This document shows, one piece after another, positions 47,683 through 56,554 of a stretch of 64,000 bases of DNA. The DNA lies in contig DASZZM010000031.1 of assembly GCA_035544895.1 (NCBI GenBank), positions 62,001 to 126,000 on the forward strand, given 5' to 3'. Both the position numbers and the translations under genes were made by a program. Below the pieces are notes generated by a model, which saw only the letters and a program-made list of their open reading frames with translations, searched no databases and was not told where the DNA came from. How positions within the stretch are numbered: position 1 is the stretch's first letter; every line of letters begins with the position of its first letter. The DNA is from JASLEW01 sp035544895 (lineage in GTDB: Bacteria; Acidobacteriota; Thermoanaerobaculia; Multivoradales; UBA5704).

Positions 47683-50241
47683 ATGAGCGATCAAGACGAC
47701 CAGACGCCTCCTTTCGTGCCGCCGGTGGAGCAGCCGATCCCGGTCGACATCGAAGAGGAGATGAAGCGCAGCTATCTCGACTACGCGATGAGCGTAATCA
47801 TCGGCCGGGCGCTGCCCGACGTGCGCGACGGCCTGAAGCCGGTGCACAGGCGCGTGCTCTACGGCATGTGGGAGAGCGGCAACCGCGCCGACAAGCCCTA
47901 CAAGAAATCGGCGCGCATCGTCGGCGACGTGATGGGCAAGTACCACCCGCACGGCGACGCTGCCATCTACGACACGGTTGTGCGCATGGCCCAGGGCTTC
48001 GCCATGCGCTATCCGCTGGTCGACGGCCAGGGCAACTTCGGCTCGATCGACGGCGACAGCCCGGCGGCCATGCGCTACACCGAGGTGCGCCTCACCCGTT
48101 TGGCCGAAGAGATGATCCGCGACGACATCGACAAAGAGACCGTCGAATGGGTGCCCAACTACGACGGCTCCGAGCAGGAGCCGCAGGTCATGCCGGCCCG
48201 GGTCCCTAATCTGCTGGTCAACGGCGCCTCGGGCATCGCCGTGGGCATGGCCACCAACATGCCGCCGCACAACCTCGGCGAAGTGATCGACGCCCTCTAC
48301 CTCTTGATCGATAATCCAGAGGTCACCTTGCGCGAGCTGATGACGGTGCTCCCCGGACCCGATTTTCCGACCGCGGGTTTCATCCACGGTCTGCAAGGCA
48401 TTCACTCGGCCTACGCCGGCGGCCGCGGCATCGTGCAGATACGGGCGCGCGCGGAGATCGAAACGCAAGCGCGCGGCGAGCGCCAGGCGATCGTGATCAC
48501 GGAGATTCCATACCAGGTCAATAAGGCGCGCCTGATCGAACGCATCGCCGAGCTGATTCGGGAAAAGAAGATCGAAGGCATTTCCGACCTGCGCGACGAG
48601 TCGGACCGCGACGGCATCCGCATCGTTCTCGACGTCAAGCGCGGCGAGGTGCCGGAGGTGATCCTCAACTCGCTCTACAAGCTGACCCAGATGCAGACCA
48701 CCTTCGGCATCATCATGCTGGCAATCGTCGACAACCAGCCGCGAGTGATGACGCTCAAGGAGCTTCTGCAACACTTCCTCAACCATCGCAAGACAGTCAT
48801 CATCCGGCGCACCCGCTACGATCTGCGGAAGGCCGAGGAGCGCGCCCACATCCTGGAAGGCATCCTCAAGGCGCTCGACCATCTCGACGAGGTGATCGCC
48901 ACCATCCGCGCCAGCCGTACGCCGCCCGAGGCGCGCGAGCGCTTGATGGCGGGCTTTGCCCTCTCCGACGTGCAGGCCCAGGCCATCCTGGAGATGCGCC
49001 TGCAGCGCTTGACCGGCCTCGAGCGCGAAAAGGTGGTCGAGGAGTACAGGGATCTGGCGGCCGTGATCGAACGGCTGCGGGCGATCCTCGAATCCGACCG
49101 CCTGGTGCTCGTGGAGATCCGGCGCGAGCTCGGCGAGCTCAAGGCGGCCTTTGCCGACCCGCGGCGAACCGAGATCATCCCGGAGACCCGCGACATCTCG
49201 ATCGAGGACATGATCGCCGACGAGGACATGGTCATCACGGTCACCCGGTCGGGCTATGTCAAGCGCTCGCCGCTGGCGCTCTATCGCGCGCAGAACCGCG
49301 GCGGCAAGGGGCGCACCGGCATGGTCACCAAGGACGACGATCTCGTCGAGCACCTGTATGTGGCCTCGGCGCACAGCTTCATCCTGGTCTTTACCGAGAG
49401 CGGCCGCATGCACTGGCTGAAGGTGCACGAGATTCCCGAGACCGGAGCGGCCGCCAAGGGCAAGGCAATCGTCAACCTGCTCAACCTGGAAGCCAACGAA
49501 CGCGTCGCCACGACCGTTGCCGTGCGCGAGTTCCGCAGCGACCGTTACCTGGTGTTCGCCACCGCCTACGGCACGATCAAGAAGACTGCCCTGTCTGCCT
49601 ACGCCAACCCGCGCCTGGGCGGCATCATCGGCATCAATCTCGAGGCCGGAGACCGGCTCCTCGCGGTGCGCGAGACCGACGGCGGCAAAGAGGTGCTGCT
49701 GGCCACCGCCAAGGGCTACGCCATCCGCTTCCCGGAGGCCGACGTCCGCCCGACCGGGCGCGCCACCTACGGCGTGCGCGGCATCAGCCTGCGGCCCGGG
49801 GACCGGGTGGTCGAGATGGCGGTGCTCGAGGCGGAGGGCGAGGTCCTGACCGTCACGGCGCTCGGCTTCGGCAAGCGCACGCCGCTCGACGATTACCGCA
49901 AGCAGAGCCGCGGCGGCCTGGGGGTCATCAATCTCAAGGTCAGCGACAAGACCGGCGAGGTCATCACCGTCAAGCACGTGGTGCCCGGCGAAGGGCTGAT
50001 CCTGATCACTCAGGCAGGGATGATCATCCGGATCAACGTTGCCGGCGTGCGCCTGGTCGGCCGCTCGACCCAAGGGGTGAAGCTCATGGACCTCGAGCCC
50101 GAGGACCGCCTGGTAGCGGTCGCCAAGCTGGCCGAGGAGGAGAAGCTGGTAGAGGGGAGCGAGGAGCCGCCAGCCGGCGGCGAGGCCGGGCCCGAGGAGC
50201 CGGGCGAGGCCGGGCCCCCCGACGACGAGACGATTAATTGA
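47683..50241 (+). CDS. gyrA: DNA gyrase subunit A
   Basis: 852 residues. KRSYLDYAMSVIIGRALPDVRDGLKPVHRRVLYGM, the QRDR (GKYHPHGDAAIYDTVVRMAQ) and the catalytic Tyr in SPAAMRYTEVRL. The GyrA-box variant QNRGGKGRTGM starts the C-terminal beta-pinwheel, distinguishing it from ParC. Residue 93, equivalent to E. coli Ser83, is Ala; Asp97 (E. coli Asp87) is kept. The tail is acidic (EEPPAGGEAGPEEPGEAGPPDDE). Confidence 0.96.
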   Translation: MSDQDDQTPPFVPPVEQPIPVDIEEEMKRSYLDYAMSVIIGRALPDVRDGLKPVHRRVLYGMWESGNRADKPYKKSARIVGDVMGKYHPHGDAAIYDTVVRMAQGFAMRYPLVDGQGNFGSIDGDSPAAMRYTEVRLTRLAEEMIRDDIDKETVEWVPNYDGSEQEPQVMPARVPNLLVNGASGIAVGMATNMPPHNLGEVIDALYLLIDNPEVTLRELMTVLPGPDFPTAGFIHGLQGIHSAYAGGRGIVQIRARAEIETQARGERQAIVITEIPYQVNKARLIERIAELIREKKIEGISDLRDESDRDGIRIVLDVKRGEVPEVILNSLYKLTQMQTTFGIIMLAIVDNQPRVMTLKELLQHFLNHRKTVIIRRTRYDLRKAEERAHILEGILKALDHLDEVIATIRASRTPPEARERLMAGFALSDVQAQAILEMRLQRLTGLEREKVVEEYRDLAAVIERLRAILESDRLVLVEIRRELGELKAAFADPRRTEIIPETRDISIEDMIADEDMVITVTRSGYVKRSPLALYRAQNRGGKGRTGMVTKDDDLVEHLYVASAHSFILVFTESGRMHWLKVHEIPETGAAAKGKAIVNLLNLEANERVATTVAVREFRSDRYLVFATAYGTIKKTALSAYANPRLGGIIGINLEAGDRLLAVRETDGGKEVLLATAKGYAIRFPEADVRPTGRATYGVRGISLRPGDRVVEMAVLEAEGEVLTVTALGFGKRTPLDDYRKQSRGGLGVINLKVSDKTGEVITVKHVVPGEGLILITQAGMIIRINVAGVRLVGRSTQGVKLMDLEPEDRLVAVAKLAEEEKLVEGSEEPPAGGEAGPEEPGEAGPPDDETIN

Positions 50242-50288
50242 TAAGCGCGGGACGCCCCCGCCCCTGGCGGTAGATTCGTCTTCTAGCC

Positions 50289-50903
50289 GTGGAACGACCT
50301 CCCGAGATGCAGGTGCACCCCGGCCAGGTTTATCGGCTGGCGTGGGTGTTCTACCTGGTGCTGGCGATCGGGGGCAGCGTATGGATAGGAGTGCGGCAGG
50401 GGAGGATACCGCTGCGGCTGTTCGTCGGGGTGGGGGAGTGGTGGGTCGACGTAGGGGCGGGAGTCGCGGCCGGCTTGCTGCTCGCCCTGGTCTGGGAGGG
50501 GGGGCGGCGCCGCTTGCGGCTGGCCCGCGAGCTGGAGCAGCGGATCGGGGAAGTCCTTGGCGGCCTTGGCGCGCCGGAGGCGCTCGCCCTCGCGGCGCTC
50601 TCGGGGTTTGCCGAGGAGCTGTTCTTCCGCGGCGCCGTCCAGGGATCGCTCGGCTGGCTGGCGGCGAGCCTGCTGTTTGCGCTGCTCCATACCGGCCCCG
50701 GCCCCGCCTTCCGCCTGTGGACGGTCTTCGCCGCGCTCGCCGGCGCGCTCTTCGGCGCTCTCATGGCATGGCGCGGCAATCTGCTCTCGCCGATCCTGGC
50801 CCACTTCCTGGTCAACGCCATCAATCTCCGCCGCCTCGGCCGCCCTGGCCACCCTCTGGTAGACTCGCCGAGCGGCACATCGGAGAAAGAGAAGGAGACC
50901 TGA
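50289..50903 (+). CDS. CPBP-family intramembrane metalloprotease
   Basis: 204 residues with about five membrane segments. Motif 1 ALSGFAEELFFRGAVQGSLG (EExxxR), motif 2 LLFALLHTGPG (His) and motif 3 LSPILAHFLVNAIN (HxxxN) define the CAAX-protease/bacteriocin-processing (Abi) family. The substrate is unknown. It ends 3 bp before the M20 peptidase start. Confidence 0.9.
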   Translation: MERPPEMQVHPGQVYRLAWVFYLVLAIGGSVWIGVRQGRIPLRLFVGVGEWWVDVGAGVAAGLLLALVWEGGRRRLRLARELEQRIGEVLGGLGAPEALALAALSGFAEELFFRGAVQGSLGWLAASLLFALLHTGPGPAFRLWTVFAALAGALFGALMAWRGNLLSPILAHFLVNAINLRRLGRPGHPLVDSPSGTSEKEKET

Positions 50904-50906
50904 AAC

Positions 50907-52295
50907 ATGGCAAGCGACTCACAGGATGTGCTGGCGCGCATCGATGCCGAGAAGGCGGACTATCTCGAAGAGCTCAAGGACTATATCCGCATCCCCTCGA
51001 TCTCGACCGACCCCGGTCACCGCGGCGACGTCCTGCGCGCGAGCGAGTTCGTGGAGAAGAAGCTGCGGGAGGCCGGGCTCGCCGCCGAGCGCATCGAAAC
51101 CGAGGGCCATCCGCTGGTCTATGGCGAATGGAAAGGCGCGCCGGGCAAGCCGACCGTCCTTTTCTACGGCCACTACGACGTGCAGCCCGTCGACCCCGTC
51201 GAGCTCTGGCGGCATCCCCCCTTCGAGCCCACGCAGGAGGGCGACAAGCTGGTGGCGCGCGGCGCGACCGACGATAAAGGCCAGTCGTTCGCGCACATCA
51301 AGGGCGTGGCGGCGTCGCTAGCGGCGCGCGGCACCCTGCCAGTCAACGTCAAGTTCCTGGTGGAAGGCGAAGAGGAGGCCGGCGGCGCCTCGATCGAAAA
51401 ATACGTGCGCGAGGACGGCGGCAAGAGGCTCGCTTGCGACTGCGTCGTGATCTCGGACAGCTCGATGTACGCTCCCGGCCGTCCGGCGCTGGTTTACGGG
51501 CTGCGCGGCATCGCATACATGGAGATCAAGGTCACCGGGCCGAACCGCGATCTGCATTCGGGGACCTACGGCGGAGCGGTGGCCAACCCGCTCAACGCGC
51601 TGTGCCACATCGTCGATCGGCTCCGCGACTCCTCGACCGGCAAGGTCTTGATCCCTGGCTTCTACGACGACGTGCGCCCTCTCGCGGACTGGGAGCGCCA
51701 GGAGTTCGCCCGACTCGACTTCGACGAGGAGGCATACCGCGCCGACTTGGGCGTGCCGGAGCTGTTCGGGGAGGAGGGCTATACCACGCGCGAGAGGACC
51801 TGGGCACGGCCGACCTGCGACGTCAACGGGATCTTCGGCGGCTACCAGGGCAGCGGTGCCAAGACCGTGCTCCCCTCATGGGGAGGGGCCAAGGTGTCGA
51901 TGCGCCTGGTGCCGGACCAGGAACCGGACAAGATCGCGCGGCTGTTCAGCGACCACGTTCACCAGGTAACCCCGCGCGGCGTCATCGTCGAGGTGAGCTT
52001 CATCCACGGCGGCAAGCCGGTGGTGGTCGAAGCGCAGGGGCCGATCGTCGACGCGGCGATGGAGGCCATGCAGGAAGTCTGGGGCGCGCGGCCGGTGCGT
52101 ATCCGCGAGGGCGGCTCGATACCCATCGTCGCGACGTTTGCCGAGGTGCTGCGGGCGCCGGTCTTGCTCCTCGGCTTCGGCCTCAACGACGACGCCCTGC
52201 ACTCGCCCAACGAGAAGTTCAATATCAGCCATTTTTATAACGGGATCCGCTCGGTGGCGCGATTGCTGGACCGGCTGGGCGAAACAAGGCCATGA
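50907..52295 (+). CDS. M20-family dipeptidase
   Basis: 462 residues, zinc carboxypeptidase/dipeptidase. VLFYGHYDVQPVDPVELW (metal His and Asp), ARGATDDKGQ (bridging Asp), FLVEGEEEAGG (catalytic Glu and metal Glu), ISDSSMYAPGRPALVYGLRG, DLHSGTYGGAVANPLNALCHIV, and the late His in DDALHSPNEKFNISHFYNG. Resembles carnosinase/CNDP-type dipeptidases. Overlaps the next gene by 4 bp (ATGA). Confidence 0.92.
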   Translation: MASDSQDVLARIDAEKADYLEELKDYIRIPSISTDPGHRGDVLRASEFVEKKLREAGLAAERIETEGHPLVYGEWKGAPGKPTVLFYGHYDVQPVDPVELWRHPPFEPTQEGDKLVARGATDDKGQSFAHIKGVAASLAARGTLPVNVKFLVEGEEEAGGASIEKYVREDGGKRLACDCVVISDSSMYAPGRPALVYGLRGIAYMEIKVTGPNRDLHSGTYGGAVANPLNALCHIVDRLRDSSTGKVLIPGFYDDVRPLADWERQEFARLDFDEEAYRADLGVPELFGEEGYTTRERTWARPTCDVNGIFGGYQGSGAKTVLPSWGGAKVSMRLVPDQEPDKIARLFSDHVHQVTPRGVIVEVSFIHGGKPVVVEAQGPIVDAAMEAMQEVWGARPVRIREGGSIPIVATFAEVLRAPVLLLGFGLNDDALHSPNEKFNISHFYNGIRSVARLLDRLGETRP

Positions 52296-52849
52296 GAAAC
52301 AAGGAGAACCAGGAGCGCGAGATCAAGTTCCGCTCGGACGACCTGGCCAAGCTGCGCGAGCGGTTGACGGAGCTGGAGGCCGAGCGGGTGGGCCCCGCCG
52401 CGTTCGAGGACAACTGGGTCCTCGACCGCGGCAGCGAGCTGCTGGCCCAGGGCAGGCTCCTGCGCCTGCGCACCGACGGCACGCGCGCCTACCTGACGCT
52501 CAAGGGGCCGATGCACCTGGAGGGCAAGCTCAAGGTCCGCGAGGAGCACGAGATCGGGATCGAAAACGCCGACGAGGCCCGCGTCCTGTTCGAGAAGCTC
52601 GGCTTCTCGGTGGCGCGCCGCTATCAGAAGGTGCGCGAGGAGTGGCAGCTCGGCGGCGTCACCATAGCTCTCGACCACACCCCGATCGGCGACTTCGCCG
52701 AATTCGAGGGCGACGGCGCCGAGACCGTGGCGCGGCGCTGCGGTTTCGATCCGGACAAGGGCGAGGCGCGCTCGTACCTGCGGCTCTACGAGGACCACCT
52801 CAAAGAGCATCCCGAGGCGCCCCCCGAGATGACCTTCATCACCCGCTAG
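52292..52849 (+). CDS. CYTH-domain protein (CyaB/class IV adenylate-cyclase-like)
   Basis: 185 residues. The N-terminal EREIKFR is the ExExK motif of CYTH triphosphate tunnel enzymes. The DNWVLDRGSELLAQGRLLRLRTDGTRAYLTLKGP strands, KVREEHEI, RRYQKVREEWQLGGVTIALDHTPIGDFAEFEG (acidic metal site) and ARSYLRLYEDH follow. The fold binds triphosphate or nucleotide substrates; cyclase or thiamine-triphosphatase activity cannot be told apart here. Confidence 0.88.
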   Translation: MRNKENQEREIKFRSDDLAKLRERLTELEAERVGPAAFEDNWVLDRGSELLAQGRLLRLRTDGTRAYLTLKGPMHLEGKLKVREEHEIGIENADEARVLFEKLGFSVARRYQKVREEWQLGGVTIALDHTPIGDFAEFEGDGAETVARRCGFDPDKGEARSYLRLYEDHLKEHPEAPPEMTFITR

Positions 52850-52854
52850 AACAA

Positions 52855-53895
52855 ATGCGCTTGCGGGCACTGGTGCTCGCCGCCGGGCTCGGTTCGCGGC
52901 TTCGCCCCCTGACCGACGCGATTCCCAAGCCGCTGCTGCCGGTCGCGGGAATCCCGGTCCTGCAGTACACCCTCGAGCGCCTGGTTGCGGTGGGTTGCGA
53001 AGCCGCGGCGATCAACCTGCACCACCACGGGACACGGGTCCGCCACCACTTCGGCGCCTCCTTCGCCGGCATGCCGCTCGTCTACTCGCAGGAGCCGGAA
53101 CTGCTGGGAACCCTGGGAGCCCTCTACCCTCTCGGCCGCTTTTTCTCGGCGGCCGACCTCGTCCTGCTGATCAATGGCGACAGCCTGTGCCGCTGGCCCC
53201 TCGACCTCCTCATCCGGCGCCACCGGGCCGCGCTGCCGCTAGCGACCTTGCTGTTCACCTCGCGGGCCGATCCCGCGGCTTTCGGCGGCGGCGTTGGGGT
53301 CGACGCCGCCGGACGGGTCCTGTCCATGCGTCCCGGCGATCCCGAGCGCGGCGCGGTGGCGCGCCGGCTGGTATTTGCCGGCGCGCACGTCCTCTCGCGA
53401 GAACTTGTGCACGACATCCAGGGCGCGGCTGGTTCCCGCCCGGCCCAGCCCGCACCGTCCGTACCGCCCTCAGACATCGTGCGCGATCTCTACGCCCCCA
53501 TGCTGGCCGCCGGCGCGGATGGCGTGCTCGCCGGGCTCGTCACCTCGCAGCGCTGGCACGACCTGGGAACGCCGCGGCGCTATCTCACCGCCGTGCTCGA
53601 CTGGCTGCGCGGGACTCGACACACGTCCTGGATCTCGCCGCGAGCCGAGCTCGGCGCCGGCGCGGCAGTGCGCGGCGCGATCGTCGAGGCCGGGGTCCGC
53701 ATCGGGCCGGGGGCGCGCGTCGAGAGATCCCTCCTACTCCCCGGCGCCCGCCTGGCCGAGGGAAGCGCGGTACGCGACTCGATCGTCTCCTACGGCGCGG
53801 AGGTGGCCGCGGGAGCCAGCGTGCAAGGCCGGATCGTCGTCGCCCAGCCGGATGGAAGCGCTGCCGAGTCGCCGCTCGCGGGAGCGCCCGGGTGA
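52855..53895 (+). CDS. sugar-1-phosphate nucleotidyltransferase
   Basis: 346 residues. The N-terminal NTP-transferase domain has ALVLAAGLGSRLRPLTDAIPKPLLPVAGIPVLQYTLERL (G-x-G-x-R and PKP). INLHHHGTRVRHHFG and LLINGDSLCRWPLDLL supply the metal-binding loop, and HDLGTPRRYLTAVLDWL follows. A left-handed beta-helix of hexapeptide repeats follows (GAGAAVRGAIVEAGVRIGPGARV...). It resembles mannose-1-P guanylyltransferase or glucose-1-P nucleotidyltransferases of cell-wall precursor clusters; base and sugar not determined. Confidence 0.88.
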   Translation: MRLRALVLAAGLGSRLRPLTDAIPKPLLPVAGIPVLQYTLERLVAVGCEAAAINLHHHGTRVRHHFGASFAGMPLVYSQEPELLGTLGALYPLGRFFSAADLVLLINGDSLCRWPLDLLIRRHRAALPLATLLFTSRADPAAFGGGVGVDAAGRVLSMRPGDPERGAVARRLVFAGAHVLSRELVHDIQGAAGSRPAQPAPSVPPSDIVRDLYAPMLAAGADGVLAGLVTSQRWHDLGTPRRYLTAVLDWLRGTRHTSWISPRAELGAGAAVRGAIVEAGVRIGPGARVERSLLLPGARLAEGSAVRDSIVSYGAEVAAGASVQGRIVVAQPDGSAAESPLAGAPG

Positions 53896-54557
53896 ATGCC
53901 CGCCCCTACCGCCTTCTGATCTTCGATTGGGATGGCACGATCATGGATTCCATCGCGTCGATCGTCGCCTGCTCGGCGGCGGCCATCCGCGATCTCGGGC
54001 TCGGCGGGATGCCGGAGGCCGCGATCCGCGGCACCATCGGCCTCGGGATGCGCGAGATGGTGGACGCACTCTTCCCGGGCTGCGAAGAAGATCTCTACGG
54101 CCGCCTGCTCGAGCGCTACCGCGCGCACTGGCTGTCCACCTACCGCGACCTGTCGGTCCCCTTCCCCGGCGTTGACCGGACGCTGCGCGCTCTCGCGGCC
54201 GAGGGCTACCTGCTGGCGATCGCCACCGGCAAGAGCCGCCGGGGGCTCGACCTCGACCTGAGCCGCACCGGGCTCGGCGCGCTCTTCGCCGCAACGCGCA
54301 CCGCGGACGAGGCGTTCTCGAAGCCCAATCCGCAGATGCTGCTGGACGTGCTGGAAGAGCTGGGGCAGCGGCGGCGGACGGCGGTCATGATCGGCGACTC
54401 CACTCACGACCTGCAGATGGCGGCGAGCGCGGGCATAGCCGCGGTCGCCGTCTGTACCGGTTCGCACCCGCGCGGCGAGCTGCTGTCGCTCGCTCCCTTG
54501 GCCTGCCTCGGCGGAGTGGTCGAGCTGCCGGAGTGGCTGGCGCGGCGGGAGGACTAG
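53892..54557 (+). CDS. HAD-superfamily phosphatase (Gph-like)
   Basis: 221 residues from a GTG overlapping the previous stop by 4 bp. Motif 1 LLIFDWDGTIMDS, motif 2 AIATGKSRRGL, motif 3 Lys in FSKPNPQML and motif 4 VMIGDSTHDLQMAASAG. The cap domain holds IGLGMREMVDALFPG. Similar to phosphoglycolate phosphatases; coupling to the nucleotidyltransferase suggests a sugar phosphate substrate. Confidence 0.9.
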   Translation: MNARPYRLLIFDWDGTIMDSIASIVACSAAAIRDLGLGGMPEAAIRGTIGLGMREMVDALFPGCEEDLYGRLLERYRAHWLSTYRDLSVPFPGVDRTLRALAAEGYLLAIATGKSRRGLDLDLSRTGLGALFAATRTADEAFSKPNPQMLLDVLEELGQRRRTAVMIGDSTHDLQMAASAGIAAVAVCTGSHPRGELLSLAPLACLGGVVELPEWLARRED

Positions 54558-54566
54558 CAGGCCCCG

Positions 54567-55433
54567 CTACTTCCCACCCTTCCACTTCGCGATCTTGGTC
54601 TCGAGCTCGCTGACCTGGGTGGCGGAAGGCGGCTGCGTCGCGCTCTTGGCGGCGCGCAGGGCCTTCTCGCCGAAGCTCACGGCGCCGGCGAAGTCATTGC
54701 GCTTGGCGAGCAGGGTCGCCTTGGCGCTCTGGTTCTGGAAGGTGGGCTCGAGCGCAATGGAAGCGTCGAGCCAGCGCGAAGCCTCGTCGAGGCAGGCGTC
54801 GCGTTGGAGGCAATAGTTGGCGGCTGCGTAGGGCGCCTGCCAGCGCAGCTCGGGCCTGGCGGCGACGAGCTTGGGGGTGTCGACTTGCAGGTGCAAGGGC
54901 AGGCGAAGCTTTTCCCAGCGCAGGACCAGGCTTGCCGAGCTGTCGGTCAGATCGGTGAACTCGAAACCCATCCATTCCTGCGGCTCTGCAGGCTGAGGCT
55001 TGACCTGGACGCGCAGGGCGTCGTGGTCGGGCTTGTAGCCGTCGGCGCCCCACAGCTCGGCGTCTTTGCTGAAGATGACGGTCCAGTCGTTCTCGGTGGG
55101 GAGGGTCTGCAGACCGTAGGTGCCGGCCGGGAGCTCTTTGCCCTCGATCTTGACCGGCGTCGAGAAAATGACGGTGGTGTTTTCGTTGGCGCCGGTGCGC
55201 CACACCTCGCCGTAGGGGACGAGCTTGCCCCAGATGACACGGCCTTTGACGCCGGGCCGGCTGTAGTGCACGGTGACCTCGGTGATGCCGATGGTCTGCG
55301 ACACGCTGGCGTTGGGACTCGGACGCGGCATGACCAGGCGCTGGGCCACCGCGGCCGAGGCGGCGAGCTGGACAGCGGCGGCAACGATGAAGGCGGCGAC
55401 GGCGGTGAAGGCGAAGGAAGGCAGGCGCTTCAT
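54567..55433 (-). CDS. DUF2911 secreted protein
   Basis: 288 residues. A signal peptide (MKRLPSFAFTAVAAFIVAA, cleavage after AVA) precedes the DUF2911 domain: RPSPNASVSQTIGITEVTVHYSRPGVKGRVIWGKLVPYGEVWRTGANENTTVIFS and LPAGTYGLQTLPTENDWTVIFSKD. A TPR-like helical tail (DEASRWLDASIALEPTFQNQSAKATLLAKRNDF) ends the protein. Function unknown. It overlaps hemH by 4 bp. Confidence 0.9.
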   Translation of the reverse strand: MKRLPSFAFTAVAAFIVAAAVQLAASAAVAQRLVMPRPSPNASVSQTIGITEVTVHYSRPGVKGRVIWGKLVPYGEVWRTGANENTTVIFSTPVKIEGKELPAGTYGLQTLPTENDWTVIFSKDAELWGADGYKPDHDALRVQVKPQPAEPQEWMGFEFTDLTDSSASLVLRWEKLRLPLHLQVDTPKLVAARPELRWQAPYAAANYCLQRDACLDEASRWLDASIALEPTFQNQSAKATLLAKRNDFAGAVSFGEKALRAAKSATQPPSATQVSELETKIAKWKGGK

Positions 55434-56545
55434 GGGACTCCTCCTGTGGAATTGGCGCGGGCCATCATGGCTTCGGCGCGGTGGCGGGTGGCGGTGGGAT
55501 CGTGAACGGCGGCGGGCAGCCAGCCCTGGAGGTGGCGGTGGAGGAGGTCGGCGAGGAGGCGGAGGTGGTCGGGACGGTCGTTGAGGGCGGGGATGTAGCG
55601 ATAGCGGACGCCGCCGGCGTGGAGGAAGACTTCGCGGTTCTCGGCGTCGATCTCTTCGAGGGTCTCGAGACAGTCGGCCGAGAAGCCGGGACAGATGACG
55701 TCGAGGTTGCGGAGACCGGAGCGGGCGAGGTCGCGGATGGTGTCCTGGGTGTAAGGGCGAAGCCATTCCTCGCGGCCGAAAAGCGACTGGAAGGCGACCT
55801 CGTAGGCGTCCTGGGGCAGGGAGAGGCGCTCGGCGACCAGGCGGGCAGTCTTGTGGCAGTGGCAGAAGTAGGGGTCGCCGGCGCGGAAGTAGCGCAGGGG
55901 GATGCCATGGAAGGAAAAGAGGAGCTTCTCGGCGCGGCCGCCGCTCTCCCAGGACTCGGCGATGGCGGCGGCGAGCGCCGCGATGTAGGCCGGGTCGTCG
56001 TGATAGGAGTGGATGGTGCGCACCTCGGGCACCCAGCGCCAGGTGGAGAGCTCGGCGCTGACGGCGTCGAAGGTCGAGCCGGTGGTCACCGCGGCGTACT
56101 GCGGGTACAGCGGCAGGACCAGGATCCTGCGGCAGCCGTGGCCGGCGAGCTCGCGCAGGGCGGAGCCGATCGAAGGATTGCCGTAGCGCATGCCGGCGGC
56201 GAGGTGGACAGGCCCCACGACCTCGCGGCGCAGGATCTCGGCCAGGGCGGCGGCCTGGCGGCGGGTGTTGACCAGGAGCGGCGATCCTTCCGCGGTCCAG
56301 ATCCGGCGGTACAGCGCGGCTGATTTCCTGGGCCGCGCGGTGAGCACGAATAGATGCAGGATGACCCACCAGAGGGCGCGCGGCAGCTCGATGACGCGGG
56401 GATCGAGCAGGAACTCGCGCAGGTAGCGGCGCAGCGCCGCGGGAGTCGGAGCGTCGGGAGTCCCGAGGTTCGAGACGAGGACGCCGACCGCGGGCACCTC
56501 GTCGTGCGCGAACCCGCCCTGGCCGAAGAACCTGGGCTTGGCCAA
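55430..56545 (-). CDS. hemH: ferrochelatase
   Basis: Inserts iron into a porphyrin to complete heme (or coproheme). 371 residues: VGVLVSNLGTPDAPTPAALRRYLREFLLDPRVIELP, EGSPLLVNTRRQAAAL, AGMRYGNPSIGSAL, LPLYPQYAAVTTGS, LLFSFHGIPLRYFRAGDPYFCHCHKTARLV (catalytic His) and VICPGFSADCLETLEEI (catalytic Glu). No other heme gene is nearby; instead it sits in an operon with a radical SAM protein, a phosphoesterase and a flavoprotein. Confidence 0.94.
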   Translation of the reverse strand: MAKPRFFGQGGFAHDEVPAVGVLVSNLGTPDAPTPAALRRYLREFLLDPRVIELPRALWWVILHLFVLTARPRKSAALYRRIWTAEGSPLLVNTRRQAAALAEILRREVVGPVHLAAGMRYGNPSIGSALRELAGHGCRRILVLPLYPQYAAVTTGSTFDAVSAELSTWRWVPEVRTIHSYHDDPAYIAALAAAIAESWESGGRAEKLLFSFHGIPLRYFRAGDPYFCHCHKTARLVAERLSLPQDAYEVAFQSLFGREEWLRPYTQDTIRDLARSGLRNLDVICPGFSADCLETLEEIDAENREVFLHAGGVRYRYIPALNDRPDHLRLLADLLHRHLQGWLPAAVHDPTATRHRAEAMMARANSTGGVP

Positions 56546-56554
56546 CGCTTGACC

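Noticed and set aside
47665..50073. 802-codon open frame on the minus strand
   Set aside because: Exactly antisense to gyrA, which has every gyrase motif; the long opposite frame is a codon-bias artefact.
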